Below, in pieces: positions 26,934-37,082 of a DNA stretch of 64,000 nucleotides. How positions within the stretch are numbered: the first letter of the stretch is position 1; every line of letters begins with the position of its first letter. The DNA comes from an uncultured Candidatus Nitrosopumilus sp. (GTDB lineage Archaea > Thermoproteota > Nitrososphaeria > Nitrososphaerales > Nitrosopumilaceae). The position numbers and the translations under genes were made by a program. The DNA lies in assembly GCA_951812645.1 (NCBI GenBank), contig CATOSM010000002.1, positions 98,474 through 162,473 of the forward strand. The letters are read 5' to 3'. The notes under the pieces were generated by a model, which made no database searches, was not told the DNA's origin, and was given only the letters and a program-made list of their open reading frames with translations.

Positions 26934-28337
26934 CTATTCTACATAGTGATTGTGCGTTAAATTATCATAGAATCTGACTGATTTTAAATTCACAAATTCC
27001 AGCATTCCATACCTTGATAATTCCCTTCCAAATCCACTATTCTTTATTCCCCCAAACGGAATCCTTGGATCTGAAATTACTACGTTATTGACGCTTACTA
27101 TGCCTGATTCTATCCGTCTGGACATCTTGTCTGCTTTGGCCAAATCTTTTGTCCAGATGCTTGCACCTAGTCCGAATTCACTTTGGTTTGCTAGTTTCAC
27201 TGCCTCACTTTCATTCTCAACAATTGTGATTGGGGCTACTGGTCCAAATGTCTCTTCCTGTGCAATTCTCATCTCTGGCTTGATATTTTTGAGGATTGTA
27301 GGTTCGTAGAAAAATCCCCTGCTTTGAATTTCAGAGCCGCCTAATAGAATCTCTGCACCTTTTTGCTTTGCATCCTCTACAATTCCGGAAATTGTTTCCA
27401 GTCCGCCTTTACTTGATAACGGTCCAATGTCTGTCTCCATCGACGTGGGATCTCCGACTTTAAGCTCTGATGTTTTTTTAACAAACAATTCAATAAATTC
27501 ATCCGCAATATTTTTTCCGACAAAAAATCTTTTTGACGCAACACAGCTTTGTCCACAATTAATGAATCGTCCCTTAACTGCACCCTCTGCAGCTTTTTCA
27601 ATAATTGCATCATCCAATACTATGAAAGGATCACTTCCTCCCAATTCTAACACACATTTTTTTAGATTCCTGGCACTTCTTTCACCGACTTTTGCACCTG
27701 CATTCGTACTTCCAGTAAAAGTCACTGCGTTAACATCTGAATCTATTAGATGATTTGCAGAATCGACACTTCCTACAACCGTCTGAAATATTCCGTCAGG
27801 AATTCCAGATTCAGTGAATGCTCTTTCAATTTCAATACCTGATTGCATTGTTATTCTAGCTGGTTTCATGACAATCACATTTCCTGCCATAAGACACGGG
27901 GCCGCAAATCTTAATGCTTGCCAAAATGGAAAGTTCCATGGCATAATAGAGCCAATAACTCCTAGAGGCTCAAAAGTTAGAAAACTTTTCCTTGCATCTG
28001 TGTTTAATACCTCATCAGAAAGAAAACTCCCTCCATGGTCTGCATAGAACTCTAATGCCCATGCACATTTTTCAATCTCTCCGATCGATTCTTTGAGCGG
28101 TTTACCCATCTCAGATGTTGCAACCTTTGCAAGTTCTGCCTTGTTTTTCTTTAGATGCTCGACTAAATTGTAAATGTAACTTCCTCTTTTCTCACAATCT
28201 TTTTTCCATTCTGGATATGCTCTTTTTGCTTTTCCGACTAAATCAAATACTTGATTTTTACCCATTGGAGAATATTCTGCAATATTGTCCCCTGTAGCTG
28301 GATTTACTGTGGTTATTTGGCTCAGGGCTATTTCCAT
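26934..28337 (-). CDS. Aldehyde dehydrogenase, succinate-semialdehyde type
   Basis: 467-residue NAD(P)-dependent aldehyde dehydrogenase superfamily enzyme. Visible features: MPWNFPFWQ, the Rossmann region FTGSTNAG, the general-base Glu in LELGGSDPF, the catalytic Cys in FINCGQSCVASKRF and EETFGPVAPI. It groups by motif with succinate-semialdehyde dehydrogenases. In ammonia-oxidising archaea a member of this superfamily acts in reverse as succinyl-CoA reductase in the 3-hydroxypropionate/4-hydroxybutyrate cycle, so that role is possible but not proved here. No neighbouring cycle genes. Confidence 0.88.
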   Translation of the reverse strand: MEIALSQITTVNPATGDNIAEYSPMGKNQVFDLVGKAKRAYPEWKKDCEKRGSYIYNLVEHLKKNKAELAKVATSEMGKPLKESIGEIEKCAWALEFYADHGGSFLSDEVLNTDARKSFLTFEPLGVIGSIMPWNFPFWQALRFAAPCLMAGNVIVMKPARITMQSGIEIERAFTESGIPDGIFQTVVGSVDSANHLIDSDVNAVTFTGSTNAGAKVGERSARNLKKCVLELGGSDPFIVLDDAIIEKAAEGAVKGRFINCGQSCVASKRFFVGKNIADEFIELFVKKTSELKVGDPTSMETDIGPLSSKGGLETISGIVEDAKQKGAEILLGGSEIQSRGFFYEPTILKNIKPEMRIAQEETFGPVAPITIVENESEAVKLANQSEFGLGASIWTKDLAKADKMSRRIESGIVSVNNVVISDPRIPFGGIKNSGFGRELSRYGMLEFVNLKSVRFYDNLTHNHYVE

Positions 28338-28406
28338 AATTTACTGCTATTTATTTTAGTAGCAGGCTTTCAAGAAATTGAATTACTTTTTTCTGAATTT
28401 CTGATC

Positions 28407-28799
28407 TTAATTTTCTTCTATTGGAATCTCTACGATGTCTGATTCTAGCACATATGCTCTAAAGTTCTTGTTAATTCCTGAGTAGATTATCCACACAACC
28501 GGATTACTCTCCATGAATCTCTTGTCTGTGTCTGATGGATATGCTTCTGATTCTGGATGTGAGTGAAAAATGCCAATGACATCCATTTCTCTCTCCTCGG
28601 CAGTTTTGTATGCTTCAATTAGCTGTTTGTTTGAGATTGTAAAGTTTGCGGGGGATTTTTCAATATTTTCTGTCAAAAATAATTCTGATACTTTGCCATC
28701 TTTACCAAATAGAATCGCACATGACTCATTTGGTTTTTGATTATCTGAATACTCTGATAAAATTTCTCTATCCGACTGCGCTAGTATGATTTTCTGCAA
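28407..28799 (-). CDS. JAMM/MPN+ domain metalloprotease
   Basis: 130 residues with the JAMM zinc motif GIFHSHPESEAYPSDTD, that is HxH followed by SxxD, plus an upstream Glu in the N-terminal half. This is the catalytic MPN+ signature of deubiquitinase-like isopeptidases. In archaea such enzymes remove ubiquitin-like SAMP proteins from targets or process sulfur-carrier proteins. The start lies two bases after the upstream cupredoxin gene's end on the same strand, so the two are probably cotranscribed. Compare the ZnF-UBP protein at 61.9 kb. Confidence 0.85.
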   Translation of the reverse strand: MQKIILAQSDREILSEYSDNQKPNESCAILFGKDGKVSELFLTENIEKSPANFTISNKQLIEAYKTAEEREMDVIGIFHSHPESEAYPSDTDKRFMESNPVVWIIYSGINKNFRAYVLESDIVEIPIEEN

Positions 28800-28801
28800 A
28801 A

Positions 28802-29899
28802 CTACTCTACGTTAACAATTCCTGTCATCCAAGGATGAACCATGCAGAAATAGTCAAATGTTCCTGTATCGTTGAATGTCACTTCGTAAGTTTCACCTGC
28901 AGCAAACAGACCTGAATCAAATAATCCGTCTGTTCCTTCTGAAGGCAATCCGCTTGTTACAGTGTGCGCTGCTGTATCATCATTACTCCAAGAAACAGTT
29001 GTTCCTGCACCAACTGTCATTTCATAAGGCAAATAGCATTCGTCTGTTTCTTCACATCCTGGTACACCGGATCCTTCTGGAATTGAGACTGTAGTTGGTT
29101 CTGGTGCCGCTTCAATAGCTATTGTTGCAACCATCCATGGATGTACGATGCACAAGTATTCGTACTCTCCGATCTCTAAATCATTTGTGTCCACTGTGAA
29201 TGTTTCACCTGCTCCCATCAGACTTGAATCAAATGTTTCTCCAAAGTCAACTGCACTTGTTACTGTATGTGCAACCGAATCCACATTTGTCCACTCTATG
29301 GTATGCCCTTGTGTAACTGCCGCTCTATCTGGCTCATAATCAGGCATTCCTTCCTCGTCTGATCCTTCTAAAATTGCAATCGCGAATATTGGTCCTGCTG
29401 GTGTAAGATCTTCTTCCGGTTCTTCAACTGCTACTTGAGGAATCAAATATGTATCCGGAGATGATATCGTTCCAAATGCCACCCACATGATAATGCCTGT
29501 AGCTGCTGCCATTGCTGTAATGCTTCCAATCGGCTTGACCAATGTCGGATGCTTCATAGCTAGGTAAGCGATAATTATTGATGGAAATGCAATTCCCATT
29601 AAAATTCCTGCAATTGTTACTGTATAGTTTGAATTATTCATAGTCATGGCATACATGCCAAATCCTAATGATATTGACAAAATTACCAAAGTCGTTGCTT
29701 TGGCTCTGTTGCTGGTTGAAACCCCTCCGTCTAGGATGCCCGCAGCTAGTATGATTAGACCGACAAACATGGTAAGTCCAGTCAATGCGTGCATACCGTC
29801 GATGAATGTGTGTGCGAGACCTGCATAGGATAGCGTGAGCCCAGCTAATCCTATAGCTGTAAGTCCCATTCCTGGCATCATGAGGTCCCAATTACTCAT
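28802..29899 (-). CDS. Membrane-anchored double cupredoxin (plastocyanin-like)
   Basis: 365 residues. The first 155 or so form five to six membrane helices; then come two type-1 copper domains outside the membrane. Each has the ligand pattern AHTVTS ... C(I/M)VHPWM, giving His, Cys, His and Met. An extra Cys pair (GCEETDEC) lies before the second domain. Multi-cupredoxin membrane proteins are thought to carry electrons in the copper-based respiratory chain of ammonia-oxidising archaea. Divergent from the heme-o synthase gene. Confidence 0.88.
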   Translation of the reverse strand: MSNWDLMMPGMGLTAIGLAGLTLSYAGLAHTFIDGMHALTGLTMFVGLIILAAGILDGGVSTSNRAKATTLVILSISLGFGMYAMTMNNSNYTVTIAGILMGIAFPSIIIAYLAMKHPTLVKPIGSITAMAAATGIIMWVAFGTISSPDTYLIPQVAVEEPEEDLTPAGPIFAIAILEGSDEEGMPDYEPDRAAVTQGHTIEWTNVDSVAHTVTSAVDFGETFDSSLMGAGETFTVDTNDLEIGEYEYLCIVHPWMVATIAIEAAPEPTTVSIPEGSGVPGCEETDECYLPYEMTVGAGTTVSWSNDDTAAHTVTSGLPSEGTDGLFDSGLFAAGETYEVTFNDTGTFDYFCMVHPWMTGIVNVE

Positions 29900-29994
29900 T
29901 TAAGATAGCTGATAGGACTGAGATACTTATTCCTTGCGAAATAGCAGAGATCTAGACGAATAAATTAAATGGCTTTGGAATAGGATAGAGTGAA

Positions 29995-30882
29995 TTGGGA
30001 TTTAATGAAATATTGGAGATATCCAAACCTCGAATTGTAGTTCTTTTAGTAATTACCGCAGTTACATCCATGTATGCTGCAAGTAAGCTAGTTGCAGGTG
30101 CCCCTGCCCTAGAGTATGTTGATTATTTCCATATTATCATTGCCGGCGCATTAGCTTCGGCAGGTTCTAGTGCATTAAACCACTATTATGATAAAGACAT
30201 TGATCCAAAAATGACTAGAACAAGCACCAGGCCTATTCCGTCTGGACGAATGGCGGCATCTAGCGTTTTAATTTATGGTTTGGCTGTAAGTTGCATCTCA
30301 GTTATCTATGGCTATCTTGCATTAAATGCAGCATCTGCATTCTTTATTGCAGTTGGAATTTTTTCATATGTTATAATCTACACAGTATGGCTTAAGCGAA
30401 GAAATACTTCAAACATTGTCATTGGTGGCATTGCAGGTAGTGCCGCAGCTTGGGCTGGATGGGCAGCAGCAACTGGCAGTATGGACTTGTTGGGATTTTT
30501 GGTTGGATTTTTGGTTTTTGTTTGGACCCCTTCACACTTTTGGTGTCTTGCAATGAAAATTAGAGACGAATATGCCCAAGCAGAAGTTCCAATGCTTCCA
30601 GTTGTAATTGGGATGCAAAAAACATCCAAATTTATTTTAGGAAACACTTTGATTTTGATTCCATATTCTTTGACACTTTCATTTATTCCGGATGGTATGG
30701 GGGTTGTTTACGCTGCCATTGCGGTTGCTTCTGGTGCGTTAATGCTTGTTTACCATTACAAGCTAACCAAAGATCCTACGTCTGAATTTGCATGGAAAGC
30801 ATACAAAGTAACTGCTCCTTATCTTACAATAATTTTTGTTGCTGTTGCATTAGATGCGGCATTTCATATTCCTTTGCTCTAA
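29995..30882 (+). CDS. ctaB: Protoheme IX farnesyltransferase (heme o synthase)
   Basis: UbiA-superfamily membrane prenyltransferase that adds a farnesyl group to heme b for terminal oxidases. 295 residues, about nine helices. The first Asp-rich motif is NHYYDKDIDPKMTRTSTRP, and the conserved TPSHFW and Lys/Arg loop (MKIRDEYAQAEVPMLPVV) is present. The start is TTG 29995, with an AAATTAAATG box about 30 bases upstream. An ATG-free leaderless start is plausible. Confidence 0.92.
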   Translation: MGFNEILEISKPRIVVLLVITAVTSMYAASKLVAGAPALEYVDYFHIIIAGALASAGSSALNHYYDKDIDPKMTRTSTRPIPSGRMAASSVLIYGLAVSCISVIYGYLALNAASAFFIAVGIFSYVIIYTVWLKRRNTSNIVIGGIAGSAAAWAGWAAATGSMDLLGFLVGFLVFVWTPSHFWCLAMKIRDEYAQAEVPMLPVVIGMQKTSKFILGNTLILIPYSLTLSFIPDGMGVVYAAIAVASGALMLVYHYKLTKDPTSEFAWKAYKVTAPYLTIIFVAVALDAAFHIPLL

Positions 30883-30885
30883 AAT

Positions 30886-31182
30886 TTATCTGTCTGCGCC
30901 TGGAAAACTAGCTTCGTAATCTTTTTCTTCTGTTTGTTTTACTTGCTCTTTGATTTCATCCACTTCTTTTTTGACTGCAACCACTTCTATTCTGCGCTCA
31001 TCTTTGGTAATCCAAGACACCGTAATTAAACCGAGAATTTCTAAATCTAGTAAAATTTTGTTAAATCCGTCTTCTGCAATTGCATGACCGTCTTTTACAA
31101 GACTTTTGAAAAGCTCAGCATCAGTTAGCCTCCTTGCGTCTTTTATCTTGTCAAATACTGTATTTCTTATCGGTATTGCCAT
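30886..31182 (-). CDS. Small winged-helix-like protein
   Basis: 98 residues: a basic N-terminus, then helices (LTDAELFKSLVKDGHAIAED, FNKILLDLEILGLITVSWI) arranged like a winged helix-turn-helix with a charged C-terminal tail. It begins 2 bases past the end of cdc48 on the same strand and is probably in the same operon. Function unknown; a DNA-binding fold is inferred. Confidence 0.65.
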   Translation of the reverse strand: MAIPIRNTVFDKIKDARRLTDAELFKSLVKDGHAIAEDGFNKILLDLEILGLITVSWITKDERRIEVVAVKKEVDEIKEQVKQTEEKDYEASFPGADR

Positions 31183-31184
31183 TT

Positions 31185-33353
31185 TTATCCGTAAAACGAT
31201 TTATCTCCTGTCTTTGGCACTACATTAGATATACTTTCCTTTACTGTGTTGTACCATCGGTCCACTTCTTTTGTAATTGACGGTCTGACCTGTTTCAAAC
31301 TGTTTGCAAAGTCATGACTTGAAATCTTTGATGAATCATTTCTCATTGCTTCTACTGCTGCCTCTCTACATAATGCTGCCAAATCTGCACCTGTATAGTT
31401 TTGAGTAGCTACTGCTATTTCTTGAAGTTTTACATCGCTTGCCAATGGCATCTTTCGAGTTAAAATTTTGATTATCTCCAATCTTCCTTTCTCATCTGGC
31501 GGTGTAACATACAGTACCAAATCTAGCCTTCCTGTTCTGAGCAAGGAATTATCTAAAACATCTGGACGGTTTGTAATTCCAATTACTGCGACTCGTGAAG
31601 AAATTCCTTCTTCTATCTCTGTGAGTAACTGACTGAGTATTGTTTCACCAGCTCCGCCTTCACCTGATTTGTATTTTGCAATGGAGTCTAGTTCGTCAAA
31701 AATCACAACACACGGTGATGATGATTTTGCTTTTCTGAAAATTTCTCTTACTGCTTTTTCTGATTCCCCTAGCCATTTAGAAAGTATTTCCGGTCCTCTA
31801 ACCAGGATCATGTTTGCACCTGTTTCAGTAGCTAGTGCCCGCCCTAACAAGGTCTTACCGCAACCTGGTGGACCATAAATCAAAGCACCTTTTGGAGGCT
31901 TTATTCCCATTTTTGTAAACTTGCTTGGCTCTTTCATTGCCATAATGAGATTATCTGATAATGATTTTTTGATATCATCTAAACCTCCAACATCCTGCCA
32001 CCATACTTTTGGTCTTTCTACATAAAATTCCCTCATTGCCGTAGGGACAACCTCGTGCATCGCATCGTAAAAGTCGATTAATTTAATCTGCATTGATTGT
32101 AACACTCCAGAAGGAATCTTTTCTGTTTCAAGATCAATCTCTGGAAGATATCTTCGAATTGATTTTAGTGCAGCTTCCCTACAAAGTGATTTGATATCTG
32201 CACCAGTATAACCGTGTAATTCTGATGATAAATCTTTAAGATCAATCTCTTCACTAATTGGCATTCCTCTTGTGTGAATTTCAAGAATGTCTAGCCTTCC
32301 ATCCTCATTTGGTACTGAAATCTCAAATTCTCTATCAAACCTACCTGGTCTTCTAAGTGCGGGATCAACGCTGTCTGGTCTATTTGTAGCCCCTAGTATG
32401 ATGACGTTTCCTCTGTCATTGAGTCCATCCATTAATGCTAATAATTGAGCGACAACTCTTTTCTCAACGTCTCCGTATGCTTCTTCTCTTTTTGGTGCAA
32501 TTGCATCAATCTCATCTATGAATATTATGCTTGGGGAGCTGTCTTTTGCTTCTTTGAAAATATCTCTTAGCTTAGCTTCTGTTTCTCCGTAATACTTGTT
32601 CATTATTTCTGGGCCGTTAATTGGGAACATGTTAGCCTCTGATTCACTTGCCATGACTTTTGCAAGCAGGGTCTTGCCGCAACCTGGTGGACCGTAAAGT
32701 AAAATTCCGCTATGTGGTTCGATTCCTAGTCTTGCAAATAATTCTGGGTGTCTTAGTGGCAATTCGACAATCTCTCTCATTGCTTTGACTTCCTGCCTCA
32801 ATCCTCCCACTTCTTCGTATGTTACGCGGACTTTTCTATCCACTGATGTTTCTGTAGAGATGTTTAGGTTTGTCGTACGGTCGATTTTAACAACGCCTTT
32901 TGGAGATGTTTTTGTAATCTTAAAATCCATCGAATTTCCTAAAATCATGACTGAAATTTCATCACCATGCGTTATCGGCAATCCTTTCAATCTGTTTTTG
33001 ACAAAGTCTGTAAATTCCTTGTCTACTGCAACTGAATCATTTACTGGTGTTAGTGCAACTGTTTTTGCAATCTTAGATGTTACTTTTCTAATCTTTACAA
33101 AATCATTTAACGACGCCCCTACATTTTTTCTTGTTTGTCCATCCACTCTAATGATGTCTGGTAATTTTTCATCTTCATCCACTGGCCAAACAACTGCACA
33201 ACTTGATCTTGAACCCATCACTTCGATAATGTCTCCTGGCGTAACTTTGAGAAAGTCCATCGCTTCAGGGCCAATTCGGGCACGCTTCTTTCCTACGTCT
33301 CTTTGTTTTGCTTCTCCGATCCTCATCTGCAAAGGCTCCTCCTTGCGTGCCAA
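31185..33353 (-). CDS. cdc48: CDC48/VAT AAA+ ATPase
   Basis: 722-residue double-AAA unfoldase that feeds proteins to the archaeal proteasome. An N-domain of about 190 residues with a double-psi barrel ([20 protein letters not shown]) precedes two AAA modules. Each module has Walker A GPPGCGKT and a Walker B (FIDEID; IFDELDS), with arginine fingers in [10 protein letters not shown] and LRTGRLD. GYTGADI and NYTGADL are the sensor-2 regions. It lies between aEF1B and a small wHTH gene in one operon. Confidence 0.96.
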   Translation of the reverse strand: MARKEEPLQMRIGEAKQRDVGKKRARIGPEAMDFLKVTPGDIIEVMGSRSSCAVVWPVDEDEKLPDIIRVDGQTRKNVGASLNDFVKIRKVTSKIAKTVALTPVNDSVAVDKEFTDFVKNRLKGLPITHGDEISVMILGNSMDFKITKTSPKGVVKIDRTTNLNISTETSVDRKVRVTYEEVGGLRQEVKAMREIVELPLRHPELFARLGIEPHSGILLYGPPGCGKTLLAKVMASESEANMFPINGPEIMNKYYGETEAKLRDIFKEAKDSSPSIIFIDEIDAIAPKREEAYGDVEKRVVAQLLALMDGLNDRGNVIILGATNRPDSVDPALRRPGRFDREFEISVPNEDGRLDILEIHTRGMPISEEIDLKDLSSELHGYTGADIKSLCREAALKSIRRYLPEIDLETEKIPSGVLQSMQIKLIDFYDAMHEVVPTAMREFYVERPKVWWQDVGGLDDIKKSLSDNLIMAMKEPSKFTKMGIKPPKGALIYGPPGCGKTLLGRALATETGANMILVRGPEILSKWLGESEKAVREIFRKAKSSSPCVVIFDELDSIAKYKSGEGGAGETILSQLLTEIEEGISSRVAVIGITNRPDVLDNSLLRTGRLDLVLYVTPPDEKGRLEIIKILTRKMPLASDVKLQEIAVATQNYTGADLAALCREAAVEAMRNDSSKISSHDFANSLKQVRPSITKEVDRWYNTVKESISNVVPKTGDKSFYG

Positions 33354-33361
33354 AAAATCAC

Positions 33362-33643
33362 CTATTTCATGTCAACTGACATTCTGCTCATGTTGAGAAC
33401 TTCAAACTCACTTACGCCGTCAGTTGATCTAATTGCATTCTCTAGGGCGTCACTTTGACCCTCCTTGTCCTCAATAACAAATTCTGCCTTGATACATTCT
33501 AAACCGAATGCCAGTGGTTCTCTAGCATGTCTTTTCATTGACATGTCTGCTGGCAATGACGTTTTGATGGTCTCAGCTAGTTTGTCCAAATCCACTTCCG
33601 TTCCTGTTGGAAGAATTTTCGTGATAAATAGTAATTGAGCCAT
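33362..33643 (-). CDS. ef1b: Elongation factor 1-beta (aEF1B)
   Basis: Guanine-nucleotide exchange factor for aEF1A. 93 residues covering the ferredoxin-like exchange domain: [35 protein letters not shown] and an end near [11 protein letters not shown]. It lies 8 bases before the cdc48 start and 4 bases after the small zinc gene, in a three- or four-gene operon. Confidence 0.93.
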   Translation of the reverse strand: MAQLLFITKILPTGTEVDLDKLAETIKTSLPADMSMKRHAREPLAFGLECIKAEFVIEDKEGQSDALENAIRSTDGVSEFEVLNMSRMSVDMK

Positions 33644-33647
33644 TCCT

Positions 33648-33827
33648 TTAAGGTCCTGTAAAGTTGCATGAAGAGCAAGTATAGTTTCTTGCCGACTCTC
33701 TGCAACTTTGACATCTCCAAATTAAATCTGCGCCACAACTGGGGCAATTGAATTTTACACATTTATCATTAGGCATAATTGGTCTATGGCAGCAACTACA
33801 TGTTGGTAATGAAATCGTAGATGACAT
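33648..33827 (-). CDS. Small zinc-finger protein, DUF1610/HVO_2753 type
   Basis: 59 residues with eight cysteines in four CxxC pairs (CSCC, CPSC, CQSC, CSSC) forming two zinc ribbons. This family often sits beside aEF1B in archaea. The frame is open for 8 more codons, but ATG 33827 is 28 bases from a TATAAA box, while the upstream ATG lies against the box. The leaderless start at 33827 is therefore preferred. Confidence 0.87.
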   Translation of the reverse strand: MSSTISLPTCSCCHRPIMPNDKCVKFNCPSCGADLIWRCQSCRESARNYTCSSCNFTGP

Positions 33828-33850
33828 GACTCGATTTTCTGCAAACATCA

Positions 33851-33857
33851 TTTATAT
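33851..33857 (-). promoter_or_regulatory. TATA box of the aEF1B-cdc48 operon
   Basis: On the minus strand, ATATAAA at this position is about 28 bases before ATG 33827. It is the likely promoter of the zinc protein, aEF1B, CDC48 and wHTH genes. Confidence 0.5.
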
Positions 33858-33879
33858 CTTCCTTGAAAACTGTGAGACT

Positions 33880-35016
33880 TTAACCTAGTAATCTTTTGAT
33901 TTCTCCGCCAATTAGAGTTTGAGCGGTCTTGATTGAACCCTTCAATCCTAGTAGTTTTATGATTGATCCTGTGTGAAAATCAAAGTCATCTTTTTCTGAA
34001 ATTTCTTTAGTAATTTCTGGCGTGATTGTATCAAACAATTTGTTGATTGTATTGTTGTCCAATCTCTCTAACATTTTTCTTACAAGTAATTGTTTATCGA
34101 ATTCTTTACCAAATCTGTCTGTCCACTTTTTTTGATATTGTTCTAAATCTTCACTGTTGTCTGTTTTAAGAAATTCTGATATTGCCTGTCCTGCATACAC
34201 TCCTCCCATACCGCTTGTAAATATCCCTCCAGCTGTTGTAGGTTTTGCCTGTCCTGCAGCATCTCCGATAATTACTGTTTTTCCTTCAACGAATTTTTTG
34301 ATAGGTCCTTTAATCCAAACTGGCGCAAAAATTTTCCGAATTGTTGAAAATTCTCCCCTATCTTTGAGAGCTTTTTCTATTGTTTCTGATACTTTGATTC
34401 CTTTACCTGCTACGCCTATCTTTCCTTTACCTTCCCCTGATGGAATTACCCATGCAAAGAATCCTGGATATTTTTCTTGATCAAAAATTACTTCTACTTT
34501 TCCTTTCTTTATCCAGCCTGCATAGATTTCGTATTGTGCTGATGATAGTATTCCTGCCCTGTCTTTGTGAATTAAAGATGATACTCCTCTTGCATCTACA
34601 AAAATTTTGCAATCTATCCGTTCTTCATTCGTTCTTATTCCTGTATCTGTAATTTCTTGGAAACTGGTTCTAACTTTGATCACTGCACCATTTTTTTGGG
34701 CTTGAAAAGCTATTTGTTTGTCCAATTCTCTTCTGCTAACCTCGATAACCTTTTGCTTTTTCGAATTAACTGTAAAACTATTTCCGTTAGGTGATGTTAT
34801 CTCGGCTGATTCTATCATATGATCAAATGTTTTTCTAGACGGTATTATTCCAAGTTCTGCCAGTCCTGCAACACTTACTAGGCCTCCACAGTGCTCTGGA
34901 GTGCCTATCTCGTAATCTTCTTCAATTACCAACACTGAGAACCCTTTTGATGAAATTTCTCTGGCACAGAGTAATCCTGCAACACTTCCTCCGGCAACTA
35001 TGACGTCATAACTCAC
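33880..35016 (-). CDS. Geranylgeranyl-reductase-family flavoprotein
   Basis: 378-residue FAD-dependent oxidoreductase. N-terminal FAD motif VAGGSVAGLLCAREIS, a conserved EDYEIGTPEHCGG segment, and the second FAD motif VIIGDAAGQAKPTTAGGI, which is diagnostic for geranylgeranyl reductases. Relatives hydrogenate isoprenoid double bonds in archaeal lipids or in menaquinone. Which substrate it reduces is not visible. Divergent from pth2. Confidence 0.87.
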   Translation of the reverse strand: MSYDVIVAGGSVAGLLCAREISSKGFSVLVIEEDYEIGTPEHCGGLVSVAGLAELGIIPSRKTFDHMIESAEITSPNGNSFTVNSKKQKVIEVSRRELDKQIAFQAQKNGAVIKVRTSFQEITDTGIRTNEERIDCKIFVDARGVSSLIHKDRAGILSSAQYEIYAGWIKKGKVEVIFDQEKYPGFFAWVIPSGEGKGKIGVAGKGIKVSETIEKALKDRGEFSTIRKIFAPVWIKGPIKKFVEGKTVIIGDAAGQAKPTTAGGIFTSGMGGVYAGQAISEFLKTDNSEDLEQYQKKWTDRFGKEFDKQLLVRKMLERLDNNTINKLFDTITPEITKEISEKDDFDFHTGSIIKLLGLKGSIKTAQTLIGGEIKRLLG

Positions 35017-35082
35017 AAATTTTGTTTCTTTGTCAATTATTTAATTCAAAAGTTTTTCATTAAGCCTATTTCTGATACTATT

Positions 35083-35436
35083 ATGGGAGATATCAAACAA
35101 GTAATTGTTGTAAGAACTGATCTTGAGATGGGAAAAGGAAAGATTGCTGCTCAAGTAGGTCATGCGTGTGTTCTTGGTGCAGAACATGTCAGAAAATCTC
35201 ATCCTGGATGGCATTCTGAATGGTGGGGCGGACAAGAAAAAGTGGTTGTCAAGGTATCTGGAATAAAGGAATTGCAAGAAGTAAAAAGACATGCAATAGA
35301 TTTGAATTTGCCTTGGTCTGAAGTTTCTGATGCCGGTCATACGCAATTAGCTCCTGGAACTACTACATGCATCTCAATTGGCCCTGCCCCTGAAAACCTG
35401 ATTGATAAAATAACTGGGAATCTCAAATTACTGTGA
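35083..35436 (+). CDS. pth2: Peptidyl-tRNA hydrolase 2
   Basis: Releases tRNA from dropped-off peptidyl-tRNA. 117 residues with the Pth2 signatures KQVIVVRTDLEMGKGKIAAQ, VGHACVLGAE, a GQEKVVVKV strand and DAGHTQLAPGTTTCISIGPA. The length is standard for archaeal Pth2. Confidence 0.95.
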   Translation: MGDIKQVIVVRTDLEMGKGKIAAQVGHACVLGAEHVRKSHPGWHSEWWGGQEKVVVKVSGIKELQEVKRHAIDLNLPWSEVSDAGHTQLAPGTTTCISIGPAPENLIDKITGNLKLL

Positions 35437-35486
35437 TTTCATTTTTCTTCGAATAAGATATAACAAGGCTCAATATTTTTTCTAGT

Positions 35487-37082
35487 ATGAAGAAAAAAGC
35501 CGTTGCAGTAACTGCCTTTTTTGGATTTATTTTATTGTCTTCTACTATAATGTTGGTTTTGCCTGGAATGGAACCTGAAATGGGGTCTGACATTACTATC
35601 ACTGGCACTCCTGCAGATAATTTCCCTGACGAACAACGGGCTCAATTCTGTGGATCTGGGGATGCAAAGTCTACTGAATATGTTCAAGAGTTCTCAATTC
35701 CGACCCCTTGTACCAATCCGTTAGCAATCGTAACTGATTATGATGGAAATGTTTGGTTTGCTGAGACCAATACTGGTCAAATAGCAAAATTTGATCCTAC
35801 TACTGAAAATTTTACTGAATTTGAAAATGCATTATGGCCTCCAGGTGGACGTTCCATGATCTGGGGAATTGACTATGCTCCTGACGGTTCAGTTTGGTAT
35901 GGCGACGAATCATATGATTCTATATGGAAGTTTTCCACTCTTGATGAAACTTACACCAGATTATCTTATCCTTCAGAAGGAAACTCCTTGCCTCAAAAAC
36001 TCCAAGTTGTTGGCTCTCAAATAATCATAAATGATTTCACTGGAAATAAGCTAACTTTCTTGGATCCTAATCAATCCGGCGAAGATGTTAACTATCTTAG
36101 TATTCCTTCTCCCATTGATGATTCTGTAACTGCAGACTTTACAATTGATGCAGATGGCAATGTTTGGTTTACCAATTGGTTGTTTCAACAAGGTGGAGTT
36201 TTAGTAAAATTTGATCAAAACGGTTATCGTACTTCTGTCATAAATTCTGGCGAGGAATTTTTCCCATTACTTGACTTTGTTCAAATCTATCAATTGCCTG
36301 TAACACTACTTACACCAAATGGTGCAGCTGTTGCAGACGATGGAACAATCTGGTTGGCAGATACCACGTCTTCCTCGTTTTTCAGTTTTGACCCTCTTAC
36401 TGAAGAATTTACACAGTATGTGACATCTGATCCTATCTTGAGCACATATGGAAACCAAACTGGCGTAGTAAAATCTCCAATCTCTAGACCTTATTGGATG
36501 GAGTCTGATGATCAAGGCAGAATTGTGTTTAATGCCCAAACTGCAAATAACATCTCTGTAATGGATCCTAAATTACAATCATTGGTAGAATATCATGTTC
36601 CTTCCAAGAATCCATACTGGGGTGATTGTGATCCTGGCACTGGTATGATGTTAGCTGATTGTGGCGTGGCTCAAATCTTTGGGTTTGCCGTTGATGGTGA
36701 AAAGATTTGGTTTACAGAGTGGGTTGAAAATAATATCGGCGTAGTTGATACCTCTGTTCCACTTCCGTTTGAAATTCAGTTGGAGTCTGATGACTTGGTT
36801 TTATCTGCTGGAGATTCCAAACACTTTAACTTTATTGTAAATCCTTTGTCTGAAAATAACTTGGGATTGACTTTGATTTTGTCTCCTGTCAATGCATTTT
36901 TGAGTGTTCAACTAGACCATGGTAGTACTGATGTATTCCGATTGGACTCTGATGCACCTGTACCGATACATGCCAATATCACTGCATCAGAAGATGCTCC
37001 TTCTGGTACTTACAAAATTTTGTTAGGTGGACAATCCTCCGATGTCGCAATCAGCAAATACGTTACAGTGACAATAGAGTGA
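35487..37082 (+). CDS. Exported Vgb-like beta-propeller protein
   Basis: 531 residues: N-terminal membrane or signal helix (VAVTAFFGFILLSSTIMLVL), then repeated propeller blades with the GNVWFxE/D motif of virginiamycin B lyase-like proteins (DGNVWFAETNTGQIAKFDP; DGSVWYGDESYDSIWKF; DGNVWFTNW; DGTIWLADTT; GEKIWFTEWVENNIGV). A C-terminal beta-sandwich of about 100 residues follows. Enzymatic function is unlikely to be antibiotic lysis; a surface binding role is more probable. Overlaps truD by four bases. Confidence 0.8.
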   Translation: MKKKAVAVTAFFGFILLSSTIMLVLPGMEPEMGSDITITGTPADNFPDEQRAQFCGSGDAKSTEYVQEFSIPTPCTNPLAIVTDYDGNVWFAETNTGQIAKFDPTTENFTEFENALWPPGGRSMIWGIDYAPDGSVWYGDESYDSIWKFSTLDETYTRLSYPSEGNSLPQKLQVVGSQIIINDFTGNKLTFLDPNQSGEDVNYLSIPSPIDDSVTADFTIDADGNVWFTNWLFQQGGVLVKFDQNGYRTSVINSGEEFFPLLDFVQIYQLPVTLLTPNGAAVADDGTIWLADTTSSSFFSFDPLTEEFTQYVTSDPILSTYGNQTGVVKSPISRPYWMESDDQGRIVFNAQTANNISVMDPKLQSLVEYHVPSKNPYWGDCDPGTGMMLADCGVAQIFGFAVDGEKIWFTEWVENNIGVVDTSVPLPFEIQLESDDLVLSAGDSKHFNFIVNPLSENNLGLTLILSPVNAFLSVQLDHGSTDVFRLDSDAPVPIHANITASEDAPSGTYKILLGGQSSDVAISKYVTVTIE

